64,000 bases of DNA from an uncultured Paenibacillus sp. (GCA_937895345.1 CALAWP010000073.1:124001-188000), one strand, 5' to 3'. Counted from the first letter of the stretch, positions 33,917-42,002 are shown. The notes: generated by a model not told the origin, from the sequence alone. Numbers and translations: made by a program.

Positions 33917-34516
33917 TTGGTTTTGTACATCATCGCCATCTTGGCAAGTTATTTGATCGGCTCGGTTTCGTTCAGCATCGTCATCGCCAAATGGGTTAAG
34001 GGCATCGATATTCGCCAGCACGGCAGCGGCAATGCCGGGGCCACGAATACGCTGCGGGTGCTGGGCAAAGGTCCCGGCATCGCCGTCTTTTTGCTGGACA
34101 TTGCAAAGGGAGTCGGAGCCGTCCTGCTCGGCCATGCGGCCGGAGACAACGAATGGATCCCGGTATTATGCGGTTTGGCTGCGATTGTCGGCCACAATTG
34201 GCCGGTATGGTTCCGCTTTAAAGGCGGCAAAGGCATCGCGACGGCGGTCGGCGTAACCGCTACGCTGGCGTTTGTGCCGGCGCTGTGCGCGGGCGTAGTC
34301 GCGATTGCGGTCATCGCTGCCACGCGTTACGTATCGTTAGGCTCTCTTCTGTTCGCGGCGTTTACGCCGCTGTTTATCGCGGTGTTGAGCTTTTCTCTGC
34401 CGCTTATCGCCGGCACGGCCGTTATTTGCGCCTTTGCGTTCTTGCGGCACCGCACCAATATCGTGAAGCTGGTGCAAGGCACGGAAAACAAGCTCGGCGC
34501 CAAAAAGGGGGCGTAA
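33917..34516 (+). CDS. plsY: Glycerol-3-phosphate acyltransferase PlsY
   Basis: A 199-residue polytopic membrane enzyme that transfers the acyl group of acyl-phosphate to glycerol-3-phosphate. The three conserved loops are visible: GSGNAGATNTLR, GHNWPVWFRFKGGKGIAT and the C-terminal HRTNIVKL. The TTG at 33917 follows AGGGGAGA at 6 bases; a second TTG at 33923 is possible. The next gene, gpsA, makes its substrate. Confidence 0.94.
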   Translation: MVLYIIAILASYLIGSVSFSIVIAKWVKGIDIRQHGSGNAGATNTLRVLGKGPGIAVFLLDIAKGVGAVLLGHAAGDNEWIPVLCGLAAIVGHNWPVWFRFKGGKGIATAVGVTATLAFVPALCAGVVAIAVIAATRYVSLGSLLFAAFTPLFIAVLSFSLPLIAGTAVICAFAFLRHRTNIVKLVQGTENKLGAKKGA

Positions 34517-34521
34517 CGCGT

Positions 34522-35553
34522 ATGAATTCGAACAATGCCGCGCTGCGCAAAGCCGCCGTACTGGTGGCCGGAAGCTGGGGAACGGCCCTTGCGTCCGTAT
34601 TGGCTTCCAACGGATTTCATGTAGGGTTGTGGACGCGCAGCACGGAACAAGCCGAAGAGATTAACGACAGCGGGACGAACGGCAAATATTTGCCGGATTG
34701 CCCGCTGCCTTCAGGCATTGCGGCCACAACGGAGATGAAGAAGGCGCTGGAAGGCGCCGAGATTGCGCTGTTTGCCGCGCCTTCGGGAGCGATGCGGCAG
34801 GTGGCGGCCTTGGCCGCTCCCCATTTGTCGCCGGACACGCTGGTTGTGCACGCCACCAAAGGGTTCGAGGCGGAATCGCTCAAACGAATGACGCAGGTGC
34901 TGTCGGAGGAACTGGGCCGTCCTGCGGCGGACATTGTTGTCTTGTCCGGGCCGAGCCATGCCGAGGAAGTAATCCGGCGTTTGCCGACGACGGTGGTCGT
35001 GGCGTCTGAGTCGCTGGAAGCGGCCGAACGGGCGCAGGACGCGTTCATGAACGGAGCGTTCCGCGTCTATACGAACCGGGATACGGCCGGCGTAGAAATT
35101 GCCGGAGCGATCAAAAACATTATCGCGCTCGGCGCCGGCTTGTCGGACGGCCTGCAATTCGGCGACAATGCGAAAGCCGCGCTGCTGACGAGAGGGCTGG
35201 CGGAAATCGGCCGGCTGGGAACGGCGATGGGCGCCAATCCGCTGACGTTTGCCGGCCTTGCCGGAGTCGGGGATCTGGTCGTGACGAGCACGAGCAAGCA
35301 CAGCCGCAATTGGCGGGCCGGCTATATGCTGGCGGACGGCACGCCGCTGGAAACCGTCCTCGAACGGATGGGCATGGTCGTCGAAGGCGTGAAGACGACG
35401 AGGGCGGCCTTTGCCTTGTCGCAGCAATACCGGGTCGACATGCCGATTACGGCCCAATTGTACGAGGTGTTATTCCGCGGCAAGCCGCCCAAGGCGGCCG
35501 TCGAAGATTTGATGGGCAGATTGAAGACGCACGAGATGGAATCGATCGGCTAG
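34522..35553 (+). CDS. gpsA: NAD(P)-dependent glycerol-3-phosphate dehydrogenase
   Basis: A 343-residue enzyme that reduces dihydroxyacetone phosphate to sn-glycerol-3-phosphate for phospholipid synthesis. The N-terminal Rossmann motif GSWGTALASVLASNG, the SGPSHAEEV segment and AIKNIIALGAGLSDGLQFGDNAKAALLTRG (catalytic lysine region) are clear. The ATG at 34522 lies 6 bases after the plsY stop and uses AAAAAGGGGGCG at the end of plsY; the longer open frame upstream overlaps plsY and is not used. Confidence 0.95.
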   Translation: MNSNNAALRKAAVLVAGSWGTALASVLASNGFHVGLWTRSTEQAEEINDSGTNGKYLPDCPLPSGIAATTEMKKALEGAEIALFAAPSGAMRQVAALAAPHLSPDTLVVHATKGFEAESLKRMTQVLSEELGRPAADIVVLSGPSHAEEVIRRLPTTVVVASESLEAAERAQDAFMNGAFRVYTNRDTAGVEIAGAIKNIIALGAGLSDGLQFGDNAKAALLTRGLAEIGRLGTAMGANPLTFAGLAGVGDLVVTSTSKHSRNWRAGYMLADGTPLETVLERMGMVVEGVKTTRAAFALSQQYRVDMPITAQLYEVLFRGKPPKAAVEDLMGRLKTHEMESIG

Positions 35554-35627
35554 GTCAAGCGCCCGCACCTATCCTCCTTTGCGCTCATAAGATGTCAAGA
35601 GCTCAATGGCCAGAGGAGGGTGAACAA

Positions 35628-35903
35628 TTGTCTAAAGGATTATCCAAGGACGTTCTGAGCGCCATTAACAAAAAAACGGGCAAGCAAATTTCCGAATCCG
35701 CGGTCAAGAAATTGGCCAGCGGCGTCGACGCCAAAACGCTTCAAGATGAGGCGGAGCTGCGCAAGCTGATCAAGCGCGTATCGGATATGGCAAACGTCAA
35801 GGTGCCGGAATCGACCGTGAACGATATCGTCAAAGCCGTCAAGTCGAGCGGCATGAGCCCTTCAAGCATGGAATCGCTTGTCAAATTGATGATGAAAAAA
35901 TAA
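35628..35903 (+). CDS. spoVIF: Stage VI sporulation protein F
   Basis: A 91-residue helical protein (MSKGLSKDVLSAINKKTG start, VKKLASGVDAKTLQDE in the middle) that resembles SpoVIF, a small mother-cell protein that stabilises the late coat regulator GerR in B. subtilis. Two similar helical motifs (LSAINKKTGKQISESAVKKL and VKVPESTVNDIV) suggest an internal repeat. The TTG at 35628 is chosen because AGAGGAGGG ends 7 bases before it. A terminator follows at once, so this is a short unit after gpsA. Confidence 0.82.
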   Translation: MSKGLSKDVLSAINKKTGKQISESAVKKLASGVDAKTLQDEAELRKLIKRVSDMANVKVPESTVNDIVKAVKSSGMSPSSMESLVKLMMKK

Positions 35904-35926
35904 CGGACCGAAAGGAATGGACAAAA

Positions 35927-35976
35927 GCTGCCGAAACGGGTGGTCGGCGAAATGACGACGACCGGCGGCGGTTTTT
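35927..35976 (+). terminator. Intrinsic terminator after spoVIF
   Basis: GCTGCCG (35927-35933) pairs with CGGCGGC (35963-35969, one G-U); an inner GGTCG/CGACC helix lies within; GG and five T residues follow. Confidence 0.8.
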
Positions 35977-36003
35977 GTCCTTTTTTTTGCCGGATGCTAT
36001 AAT
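35975..36003 (+). promoter_or_regulatory. Sigma-A promoter for the DUF2768 gene
   Basis: TTGTCC (35975-35980), 17-base spacer and TATAAT (35998-36003) with an extended TGC. The -35 overlaps the T-run of the preceding terminator. Confidence 0.65.
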
Positions 36004-36057
36004 GGGAATGACAATTTGGGACTTCATTCTATCAACGATTAGGAGAGCAGCGGAATC

Positions 36058-36237
36058 ATGGATGCAATGACGAAGATGTGGGTTTCGTTTATCGGAATCG
36101 GATTAATGGCGCTGGCGGCGGTAATTATTACGTTTGCCCGGCTCAAGACGAAAGGATTTATTCGCATTATTCTTTCCATTGTCGCATTTGTTTGCTTGGT
36201 GCTGGGATTTATTTACGGATTTTTTTCGATCATGTAG
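36058..36237 (+). CDS. yphE: DUF2768 family small membrane protein (YphE-like)
   Basis: A 59-residue protein with two membrane segments (about 8-27 and 34-57) joined by a short basic loop (RLKTKGFIR). Size, shape and position between gpsA and yphF/spoIVA match YphE (DUF2768), which has no known function. The ATG follows AGGAGAGCAGC and a good promoter lies about 55 bases upstream. Confidence 0.8.
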   Translation: MDAMTKMWVSFIGIGLMALAAVIITFARLKTKGFIRIILSIVAFVCLVLGFIYGFFSIM

Positions 36238-36296
36238 CCGGGAAACGCGGGTACGCAGTTACATAACGGTATGAACAAAGGAGCAGGCGGAAGAAG

Positions 36297-36593
36297 ATGA
36301 TTAATTTAAAAGGACGCACGGTCACGGCCGAGGTTGAAGCGGAGCCGGGACTTTCGATATTGGATCACGCCATCAAGCATAAGGTGGACTGGAGCTTCTC
36401 CTGTACGCGCGGAACGTGCGCGCGCTGCCGCTGCCTTATTACCGAAGGGGCGGAGTTTCTTGAGGAAATTACCGATGAGGAATGGGATCGTTTGGAACCC
36501 GAAGAATTCGAGGAAGGATATCGGCTGGGCTGCCAGGCGATCGTGAAGGAAGGCGCGGGACGCATAGCCGCCGTGAACAAAACCTATTTTTAG
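36297..36593 (+). CDS. [2Fe-2S] ferredoxin-like protein (first of two)
   Basis: A 98-residue plant/vertebrate-type ferredoxin domain. Cluster ligands are Cys36-x4-Cys41-x2-Cys44 and a distant Cys79; an extra Cys46 lies next to the loop. It is rich in acidic residues between 50 and 72, as ferredoxins usually are. The partner reductase or enzyme is unknown. Its ribosome site is GGCGGAAGAAG. It is followed by a nucleotidyltransferase-like gene and then by a second ferredoxin. Confidence 0.88.
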   Translation: MINLKGRTVTAEVEAEPGLSILDHAIKHKVDWSFSCTRGTCARCRCLITEGAEFLEEITDEEWDRLEPEEFEEGYRLGCQAIVKEGAGRIAAVNKTYF

Positions 36594-36612
36594 CACAGAA
36601 GGAAGTGCCGCG

Positions 36613-37230
36613 ATGAACGGGGATGCCCTTATACATCAAGCGTTGGCGGAAATTGTCGAAGCGGCCGGCTCGGAGCATTGGGCCGTCGGCGGTAGCGCGG
36701 GACTGCTGCTCCGGGGCTTGCCGCTTGCCGCGCTGCCCCGCGATCTCGATCTGTATTGCGACGACCCGGATGCCGGCAGGCTGCATCGGTCGCTTCAGCC
36801 CTTCGCCGCGGACGAACCTTCGTTCGATGCAAGCGGGATCTATCAATCGACGTTAAGTCATTATCGGATTCACGGCGTGAAGGTCGAGCTGGTGGCCGGG
36901 TTTCAAGTCTCCGCACACGGCTGCGTTTACCGGACCGAGGTTAAGCGTCATCTGATTCCGCTGGGGGACCGGCTCCCGCTGCGAGGCTCCGGCAGACAGG
37001 TTTGCGTGGCGCCGCTGGCCCACGAATTGCTGTTCAACATGTTGCGCGGCCGGGAAGATCGGATCGGGCTTATTGCGGATGCCATGCGGCTCGAGCCGCA
37101 ATCGCATGAATACGCGCTTCGTACGCTGATCGGTCACAATGCGTTTACCCGGGATATGCAGTCCCGCATTTGCGGATGGATCGGCGCCGGCAGCGGGGAA
37201 GCGGGGGAACCGGCATGGACGCGGAAATAG
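36613..37230 (+). CDS. Nucleotidyltransferase-like protein
   Basis: A 205-residue protein with WAVGGSAGLLLRG (about 23-35) followed by LPRDLDLYCDD (about 41-51), the GGS...DxD pattern of minimal nucleotidyltransferases, and a third acidic position in VKVELVAG near 91-98. The C-terminal half is helical, like substrate-binding parts of MNT/AadD-type enzymes. The substrate is unknown. It overlaps the second ferredoxin gene by 16 bases and follows the first by 19, so the three are probably co-transcribed. It could instead be an antitoxin-like or inactive member. Confidence 0.6.
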   Translation: MNGDALIHQALAEIVEAAGSEHWAVGGSAGLLLRGLPLAALPRDLDLYCDDPDAGRLHRSLQPFAADEPSFDASGIYQSTLSHYRIHGVKVELVAGFQVSAHGCVYRTEVKRHLIPLGDRLPLRGSGRQVCVAPLAHELLFNMLRGREDRIGLIADAMRLEPQSHEYALRTLIGHNAFTRDMQSRICGWIGAGSGEAGEPAWTRK

Positions 37231-37562
37231 AATTCCGGCCGTCAGGCAAATCGGTGAAAGTGAAGAGAGGCACCACGGTGCTGGAGGCGTCGCGCAAAGC
37301 CGGAGCGATCATTCCGACGCGCTGCGGCGGCAAGGCGTCCTGCTTCATGTGCAAGGTGAAGGTGCTGCCCGGAAGCGAGCTGCTGCCGATCGGCGATGCG
37401 GAGCGCCGCAAGCTGGGCGCGCTTGCCGACGACGGCATGCGGCTGTCCTGCCAGGCAAGAGCGGCGGGACGCGTTACGGTGGAAATTCCGCCCGATCCGC
37501 TGCGCGCCGCCGTGGCGAGACAGCTGGCCCGGCAGAAGGAAGAGGAAGACGGACTATGGTAG
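37215..37562 (+). CDS. [2Fe-2S] ferredoxin-like protein (second of two)
   Basis: A 115-residue ferredoxin domain with ligands Cys37-x5-Cys43-x2-Cys46 and Cys79, one residue longer in the first spacing than the neighbour at 36297. It ends in a charged helical tail (about 90-115, ARQLARQKEEEDG) not found in the first. The ATG at 37215 follows GCGGGGGAACC and overlaps the nucleotidyltransferase-like gene by 16 bases. Electron partner unknown. Confidence 0.85.
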   Translation: MDAEIEFRPSGKSVKVKRGTTVLEASRKAGAIIPTRCGGKASCFMCKVKVLPGSELLPIGDAERRKLGALADDGMRLSCQARAAGRVTVEIPPDPLRAAVARQLARQKEEEDGLW

Positions 37563-37623
37563 CGGCATGCGAGACGGCAAGGATTCGTTATGTCAATAAG
37601 AAGGCTTTTAGGGGGATGTGTAA

Positions 37624-38367
37624 GTGTTTGACAAGGTGACGGGGAGAAGGATGCGCGCGGCCGCGAGGCTGCCTTTGATCGCGCTGATGTTATTGACGTT
37701 GGCGGGTTGTCTCTATCCGAAAGAAAATTTGAAGCAAAACGTCGCTCCCAAGGAAGCGGTGCGCAACGTGCAGGCGGCGGTCGATCAATATTTTGCGGAA
37801 ACCGGCTTGCTGCCGATCCAAAATGCGGACGCCGACGTGCCGAAATACGAGAAATTCAAGCTCGATTTCGGCAAGCTGCAAACAAAAGGTTACTTGAGCA
37901 GCATACCGGTTGCCGCATTCGAAAACGGGGGCAATTATTACTTTCTCGTCATCGACGAGGAAACGGAGCCGCGCATTAAGCTGATGGACATTGTAACGTT
38001 TCAAAAAATTAACGATGTGCAGAGCTGGGTGCGAGATTACCGAAACAACAACGGGGGGGCGGCGCCGCTGGGGGACGAGCTGTACCCCGGATTTTATGCC
38101 ATCGATTACGGGCTGATGAACCGGAAAGCGCCGGAAATCCGAAGCGTTTATTCCGGCCAGACGCTGGGGGCGATGATCGACGCCGACGGCAACGTCTATG
38201 CCGATTACGGCATCGACATTATGCAGCTGCTGCAGCGGGAAGGCGCGCCGGAGACCGATTCCGTAACGGATTTGCGCGAACTGCTGGCGGACAGCTCGGA
38301 TTACGTGCCCGTCAAGTCGCCCGCTTATACGCTGGTGAACGGCGAGCCTCAAGCGGTGCTGCCGTAA
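37624..38367 (+). CDS. yphF: YphF-like lipoprotein
   Basis: A 247-residue predicted lipoprotein. A basic N-terminus (about 1-13) is followed by a hydrophobic stretch and the lipobox LTLAGC (Cys about 29). The mature part is soluble, with a region FAETGLLPIQ reminiscent of type II pseudopilin-like folds. Position between the DUF2768 gene and spoIVA fits YphF of B. subtilis, function unknown. The GTG start at 37624 follows AGGGGGATGTGTAA. Confidence 0.8.
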   Translation: MFDKVTGRRMRAAARLPLIALMLLTLAGCLYPKENLKQNVAPKEAVRNVQAAVDQYFAETGLLPIQNADADVPKYEKFKLDFGKLQTKGYLSSIPVAAFENGGNYYFLVIDEETEPRIKLMDIVTFQKINDVQSWVRDYRNNNGGAAPLGDELYPGFYAIDYGLMNRKAPEIRSVYSGQTLGAMIDADGNVYADYGIDIMQLLQREGAPETDSVTDLRELLADSSDYVPVKSPAYTLVNGEPQAVLP

Positions 38368-38392
38368 TCTGCAGCATGCCGAGGCTTGTCCG

Positions 38393-38418
38393 CAGGCGAG
38401 CTGTCGTCAGCTCGCCTG
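38393..38418 (+). other. Perfect hairpin without T-run after yphF
   Basis: CAGGCGAGCTG, loop TCGT, CAGCTCGCCTG: an 11-pair perfect stem 26 bases after the yphF stop. It may stabilise the 3' end or be a protein/RNA site; a real terminator lies at 38527. Confidence 0.6.
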
Positions 38419-38526
38419 AGCACCGTCGCGGTGGTATCAAACCTATGATTATTGAAGCGATTCTCGATTAACCGATTCGTTGCCATTCCATACTCGCGAT
38501 TGTCGTATTATTCCGGCTCGTTTATG

Positions 38527-38557
38527 GCCGCCCGCTTGCTGCGGGCGGCTTTTTTTT
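38527..38557 (+). terminator. Intrinsic terminator after yphF
   Basis: GCCGCCCGC (38527-38535), loop TTGCT, GCGGGCGGC (38541-38549), followed by eight T residues. Confidence 0.93.
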
Positions 38558-38657
38558 GCGTCGGCACCGTCATAGAATAGAAAAGCCGGTCATATATTTC
38601 AATCTTGGAAGGGAAGTCGGTTCATCCGGTATCAAGAGATTTCGCATACTTTAATCG

Positions 38658-38685
38658 TCATATTTGGACGAACGGAACATAAGAT
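38658..38685 (+). promoter_or_regulatory. spoIVA: Predicted sigma-E promoter of spoIVA
   Basis: TCATATT (38658-38664) is a full match to the sigma-E -35 form KMATATT; after 13 bases CATAAGAT (38678-38685) resembles the -10 CATACAnT. spoIVA belongs to the sigma-E regulon in B. subtilis, which supports the call. The leader would be about 95 bases. Confidence 0.65.
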
Positions 38686-38784
38686 GTTACTAGTCCAAAA
38701 AGTATGTACGAGTTGCGTCGCTGGCCTGCCCTATTGTCCGGTGGATGGCGGCGAACCGGAAATTCAATTGGGAGGGGATATTCA

Positions 38785-40263
38785 GTGGAGAAAGTAGACA
38801 TTTTCAAGGACATAGCCGAACGAACCGGCGGGGATATTTACCTCGGGGTCGTCGGGGCGGTCCGGACGGGTAAATCAACATTCATTAAACGCTTTATGGA
38901 GACAGTCGTACTTCCCAATATCGTCAGCGAGTCGGATCGCGTCCGGGCCGTAGATGAGCTTCCTCAAAGCGCCGCAGGCAAAACGATTATGACGACCGAG
39001 CCGAAATTCGTGCCAAACCAAGCCGTGCAGCTGAAAGTGGCCGAAGGACTCGAGGTCAACGTCCGGCTGGTCGATTGCGTCGGTTACGCCGTCGAAGGGG
39101 CCAAAGGCTACGAGGACGAAAACGGTCCGCGCATGATTACGACGCCTTGGTTCGACGAACCGATTCCGTTCCAGGAAGCGGCGGAGATCGGCACGCGCAA
39201 AGTAATACAAGAACATTCGACGCTGGGCGTCGTCGTCACGACGGACGGAACGATCGCCGAAATTCCGAGAAGCTCTTACGTTCACGCTGAAGAGCGCGTC
39301 ATCGAGGAACTGAAGGAGGTCGGCAAGCCGTTTGTGCTGATCATTAACTCCACTCGCCCCCGCAGCGAAGAGACGCAGGCGCTTCGAAGCGAGCTGCAGG
39401 CGAAATACGATATACCGGTTATGGCGATCAGCGCATCGACCATGGGCGAGGAGGAAGGCTTGTCCGTGCTGCGCGAGGTGCTGTACGAGTTCCCCGTACA
39501 CGAGGTCAACGTGAACTTGCCAAGCTGGGTTATGGTGCTGGCCGAAAACCATTGGCTCCGCAGCAACTATGAAAATTCCGTGCGCGAAACGGTTCAGGAT
39601 ATTCGCCGGCTCAGAGACGTCGACCGCGTCGTCAACCAGTTCATGGAATACGATTTCATCGCCCGCGCCGGCTTAAGCGGCATGGACATGGGCCAAGGCG
39701 TGGCCGAAATCGATTTGTACGCGCCGGATGAGCTGTACGACCGCATCCTGATGGAAGTGGTCGGCGTCGAAATTCGCGGCAAAGATCATTTGCTGCAGCT
39801 GATGCAGGAATTTGCCCATGCCAAAAGGGAATACGACCGGTTCGCGGAAGCGCTCGAGATGGTCAAGACGACGGGCTACGGCATCGCCGCTCCGTCACTG
39901 GCGGAAATGGCGCTCGACGAGCCGGAGCTCATACGCCAAGGCTCTCGCTTCGGAGTCAGGCTGAAGGCGACCGCTCCGTCCATCCATATGATCCGCGTCG
40001 ACGTCGAGTCGGAATTCGCGCCGATCATCGGCACGGAAAAGCAAAGCGAGGAGCTCGTCCGCTATTTGATGCAAGATTTCGAGAACGATCCGATCAAAAT
40101 ATGGGAATCCGATATTTTCGGCCGCTCGCTTCACTCCATCGTGCGCGAAGGCATCCAGGGCAAGATTGCCATGATGCCGGACAATGCCCGCTACAAGCTG
40201 CAGGAAACGCTCGGCCGCATTATTAACGAAGGCTCGGGCGGCCTGATCGCCATTATACTATAA
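38785..40263 (+). CDS. spoIVA: Stage IV sporulation protein A (coat basement ATPase)
   Basis: A 492-residue cytoskeletal-like ATPase that coats the outer forespore membrane in the mother cell and is the base for coat and cortex assembly. The start VEKVDIFKDIAERTGGDIYL is nearly the same as the B. subtilis protein, and the Walker A loop is GAVRTGKST (about 24-32). The C-terminus, which binds SpoVM and SpoVID in Bacillus, is intact. The GTG at 38785 follows GGGAGGGG; a longer frame upstream overlaps the promoter region. Confidence 0.97.
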   Translation: MEKVDIFKDIAERTGGDIYLGVVGAVRTGKSTFIKRFMETVVLPNIVSESDRVRAVDELPQSAAGKTIMTTEPKFVPNQAVQLKVAEGLEVNVRLVDCVGYAVEGAKGYEDENGPRMITTPWFDEPIPFQEAAEIGTRKVIQEHSTLGVVVTTDGTIAEIPRSSYVHAEERVIEELKEVGKPFVLIINSTRPRSEETQALRSELQAKYDIPVMAISASTMGEEEGLSVLREVLYEFPVHEVNVNLPSWVMVLAENHWLRSNYENSVRETVQDIRRLRDVDRVVNQFMEYDFIARAGLSGMDMGQGVAEIDLYAPDELYDRILMEVVGVEIRGKDHLLQLMQEFAHAKREYDRFAEALEMVKTTGYGIAAPSLAEMALDEPELIRQGSRFGVRLKATAPSIHMIRVDVESEFAPIIGTEKQSEELVRYLMQDFENDPIKIWESDIFGRSLHSIVREGIQGKIAMMPDNARYKLQETLGRIINEGSGGLIAIIL

Positions 40264-40281
40264 GCCCGGCCAACGCCCGCC

Positions 40282-40311
40282 AACCGCTTCGGAGCATCCG
40301 AAGCGGTTTTT
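40282..40311 (+). terminator. Intrinsic terminator after spoIVA
   Basis: AACCGCTTCGG (40282-40292), loop AGCAT, CCGAAGCGGTT (40298-40308) and further T residues to 40311. Confidence 0.92.
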
Positions 40312-40334
40312 CGCGCCGGTTTCGCGAAAGAGAC

Positions 40335-40363
40335 TTGAATTTGCTTTTCCGCTGTATTACTAT
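40335..40363 (+). promoter_or_regulatory. hbs: Predicted sigma-A promoter of hbs
   Basis: TTGAAT (40335-40340) and TACTAT (40358-40363) with a 17-base spacer. The resulting leader of about 160 bases carries the duplicated hairpin at 40438-40513. Confidence 0.6.
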
Positions 40364-40437
40364 AGGTTTGTTCGGTCAAAAGGTATATATTTGAAGTTTT
40401 CGGTTAATAAGAGGGATAAGAGAACGTTTTTAGCGAA

Positions 40438-40513
40438 ATGCTTACGAAGCAAAGTTTTGCTCCGCAAAACTTAAGCGGATGCTTTCGAAGCAAAGTTTTG
40501 CTCCGCAAAACTT
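40438..40513 (+). repeat. Tandem duplicated 35-base hairpin in the hbs leader
   Basis: Two copies (40438-40472 and 40479-40513, period 41) differ at a single base (A or T at position 7). Each contains AAGTTTTGC, loop TCC, GCAAAACTT, a perfect nine-pair stem. The second stem ends 2 bases before the AAGGAGGTG ribosome site region of hbs. Confidence 0.93.
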
Positions 40514-40529
40514 TTAAGGAGGTGAAGAA

Positions 40530-40805
40530 ATGAACAAAACGGATTTGATCGCTAAGGTAGCCGAATTGTCCGATCTGTCCAAGAAGGACGCGACGAAAGC
40601 GGTGGACGCCGTATTCGAAGCCATATCGGAAGCGCTGCAAAACGGCGACAAAGTTCAATTGGTCGGCTTTGGCAACTTTGAAGTGCGCGAACGCCAAGCC
40701 CGCAAGGGACGCAACCCGCAAACCGGCGAGGAAATCGATATCGCGGCAAGCAAGATGCCTGCATTCCGACCCGGCAAATCGCTTAAAGATCTTGTATCCA
40801 ATTAA
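40530..40805 (+). CDS. hbs: DNA-binding protein HU
   Basis: A 91-residue HU-family nucleoid protein that binds and bends DNA as a homodimer and is very abundant. The conserved VGFGNFEVRERQARKGRNPQTGEE arm region and the C-terminal PAFRPGKSLKD are present. The ATG follows AAGGAGGTGAAGAA, an excellent ribosome site placed right after a duplicated hairpin (40438-40513), which may affect mRNA stability or translation. A terminator follows at 40824. Confidence 0.97.
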   Translation: MNKTDLIAKVAELSDLSKKDATKAVDAVFEAISEALQNGDKVQLVGFGNFEVRERQARKGRNPQTGEEIDIAASKMPAFRPGKSLKDLVSN

Positions 40806-40823
40806 CGTATAAGTCTGGATAGG

Positions 40824-40855
40824 ACGCTCGAACAGCACAAAGTTTGAGCGTTTTT
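40824..40855 (+). terminator. Intrinsic terminator after hbs
   Basis: ACGCTCGAAC (40824-40833) pairs with GTTTGAGCGT (40842-40851, one G-U), followed by T residues to 40855. Confidence 0.88.
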
Positions 40856-40912
40856 GCTTTTGAAATATACGGCATGACTGCGGGAGACCGCGCGCCGGCG
40901 GGAGGGAAGAGC

Positions 40913-41134
40913 ATGGAGTCGACGGTAGGAGAATACATCGTGGTGAAGGCCAAAGATCAAGGCGTTCAAGTCATCGGATTGACCAGAGGACAGGATACCC
41001 GCTTTCATCATACGGAGAAGCTCGACAAAAACGAGGTGCTGATTTGCCAATTTACGGATCACACTTCCGCCATCAAAATACGGGGGAAAGCGACCGTCAT
41101 GACGAAATACGGAACGGTGGAAACCGATCAATAA
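40913..41134 (+). CDS. mtrB: trp RNA-binding attenuation protein (TRAP)
   Basis: A 73-residue subunit of the TRAP ring, an 11-mer that binds tryptophan and then wraps RNA with GAG/UAG triplets. It matches B. subtilis MtrB closely (VIGLTRGQDTRFHH, EKLDKNEV, HTSAIKIRGKA). The three RNA-contacting residues, Lys37, Lys56 and Arg58 there, correspond to Lys36, Lys55 and Arg57 here. The ATG at 40913 follows GGGAGGGAAGAGC. Its target, a GAG-rich trp leader, lies at 51333-51403. folE (mtrA), the partner gene in B. subtilis, is missing between hbs and mtrB. Confidence 0.95.
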   Translation: MESTVGEYIVVKAKDQGVQVIGLTRGQDTRFHHTEKLDKNEVLICQFTDHTSAIKIRGKATVMTKYGTVETDQ

Positions 41135-41150
41135 CGGACTTAAGCAAGCG

Positions 41151-41173
41151 AGCAGGCGAAGCCTGCTTTTTTT
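41151..41173 (+). terminator. Intrinsic terminator after mtrB
   Basis: AGCAGGC, loop GAA, GCCTGCT (41151-41167) with seven T residues (41167-41173). Confidence 0.92.
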
Positions 41174-41302
41174 CATGCCGGGAGGGCGGCCAAGACTCCC
41201 GAATAATCGCGGCGGACGTTTCGTACAATGAGGTATAAGCCGCCGCTTGCAAAGGGATAAAGTTCCCGGTTGCCGAGCGGGGCTGAATGGAGGTGCTGCT
41301 GC

Positions 41303-41878
41303 ATGAAATTCAGCCATGCGATGCGGACCGCATGCGCGGTTGCGCTGGCTGCGACGACGCTGCTTGCCTGGCTGCCGAACGCGTTGATTCAACAAGCCGC
41401 CGAGCGGCGCGACGTAGCCGTATTTCGAAACGAGCCGATCACGCATCTGACGAACGAAAATTTGATCGATATGCTGATTGATCTCGAATTGAGCGAAAAA
41501 ATCGGCAGAGTCGAATGGAGGAACGGGACGTTGACGCTGGAGATGGCCGTCCCGCCGGACAGCGGCAGACCCGAAGCCTGGTTCCGGGATATATACAAAC
41601 TGATTGAGGCGTCGTTCGTCCGGCTGGACAACGTGCAGCGTTTGTTGATCCGGATCGCGCAAATCGAAGGCAGCGAGCGCCGGCTGCTGGCGGCCGTGGA
41701 CGTTCGCAAGCCGGACGGCTGGCTGGAGAAGGAAATCGAGTCGCTGCGCTACGCTGATCCCGTGCATGACGAAACGTGGCGCCGACGGCTTAGAATCAGC
41801 TTTACGGCGGCCTGGGAACAACGATTCGGAAGAGCTGCGGAATACCGGGCGGACGTTTCCGAACATCATGCCCCTTGA
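41303..41878 (+). CDS. Protein of unknown function with N-terminal membrane segment
   Basis: A 191-residue protein beginning with a basic N-terminus and one hydrophobic segment (about 8-27, ACAVALAATTLLAWLPNALI) that could be a signal peptide or anchor. The rest is soluble and mixed alpha/beta, with no motif I recognise. The ATG at 41303 follows GGAGGTGCTGCTGC. It stands between the mtrB terminator and the hepS promoter and is probably its own transcript. Confidence 0.75.
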   Translation: MKFSHAMRTACAVALAATTLLAWLPNALIQQAAERRDVAVFRNEPITHLTNENLIDMLIDLELSEKIGRVEWRNGTLTLEMAVPPDSGRPEAWFRDIYKLIEASFVRLDNVQRLLIRIAQIEGSERRLLAAVDVRKPDGWLEKEIESLRYADPVHDETWRRRLRISFTAAWEQRFGRAAEYRADVSEHHAP

Positions 41879-41938
41879 CGCCGGTTGTAGCAAAATGATG
41901 AACAACGGCGCGCAATCGTATGTTCTTTTGCGAAGTTG

Positions 41939-41947
41939 TGATATAAT
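41939..41947 (+). promoter_or_regulatory. hepS: Extended -10 promoter of hepS
   Basis: TGATATAAT (41939-41947) is an extended -10, 56 bases before the hepS start; the -35 region is weak. Confidence 0.5.
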
Positions 41948-42002
41948 AGTTTAGATTATTGAGCGGCGACCTGTGCTACTTTTGTCCGGAGGCTTCCTAC
42001 TT

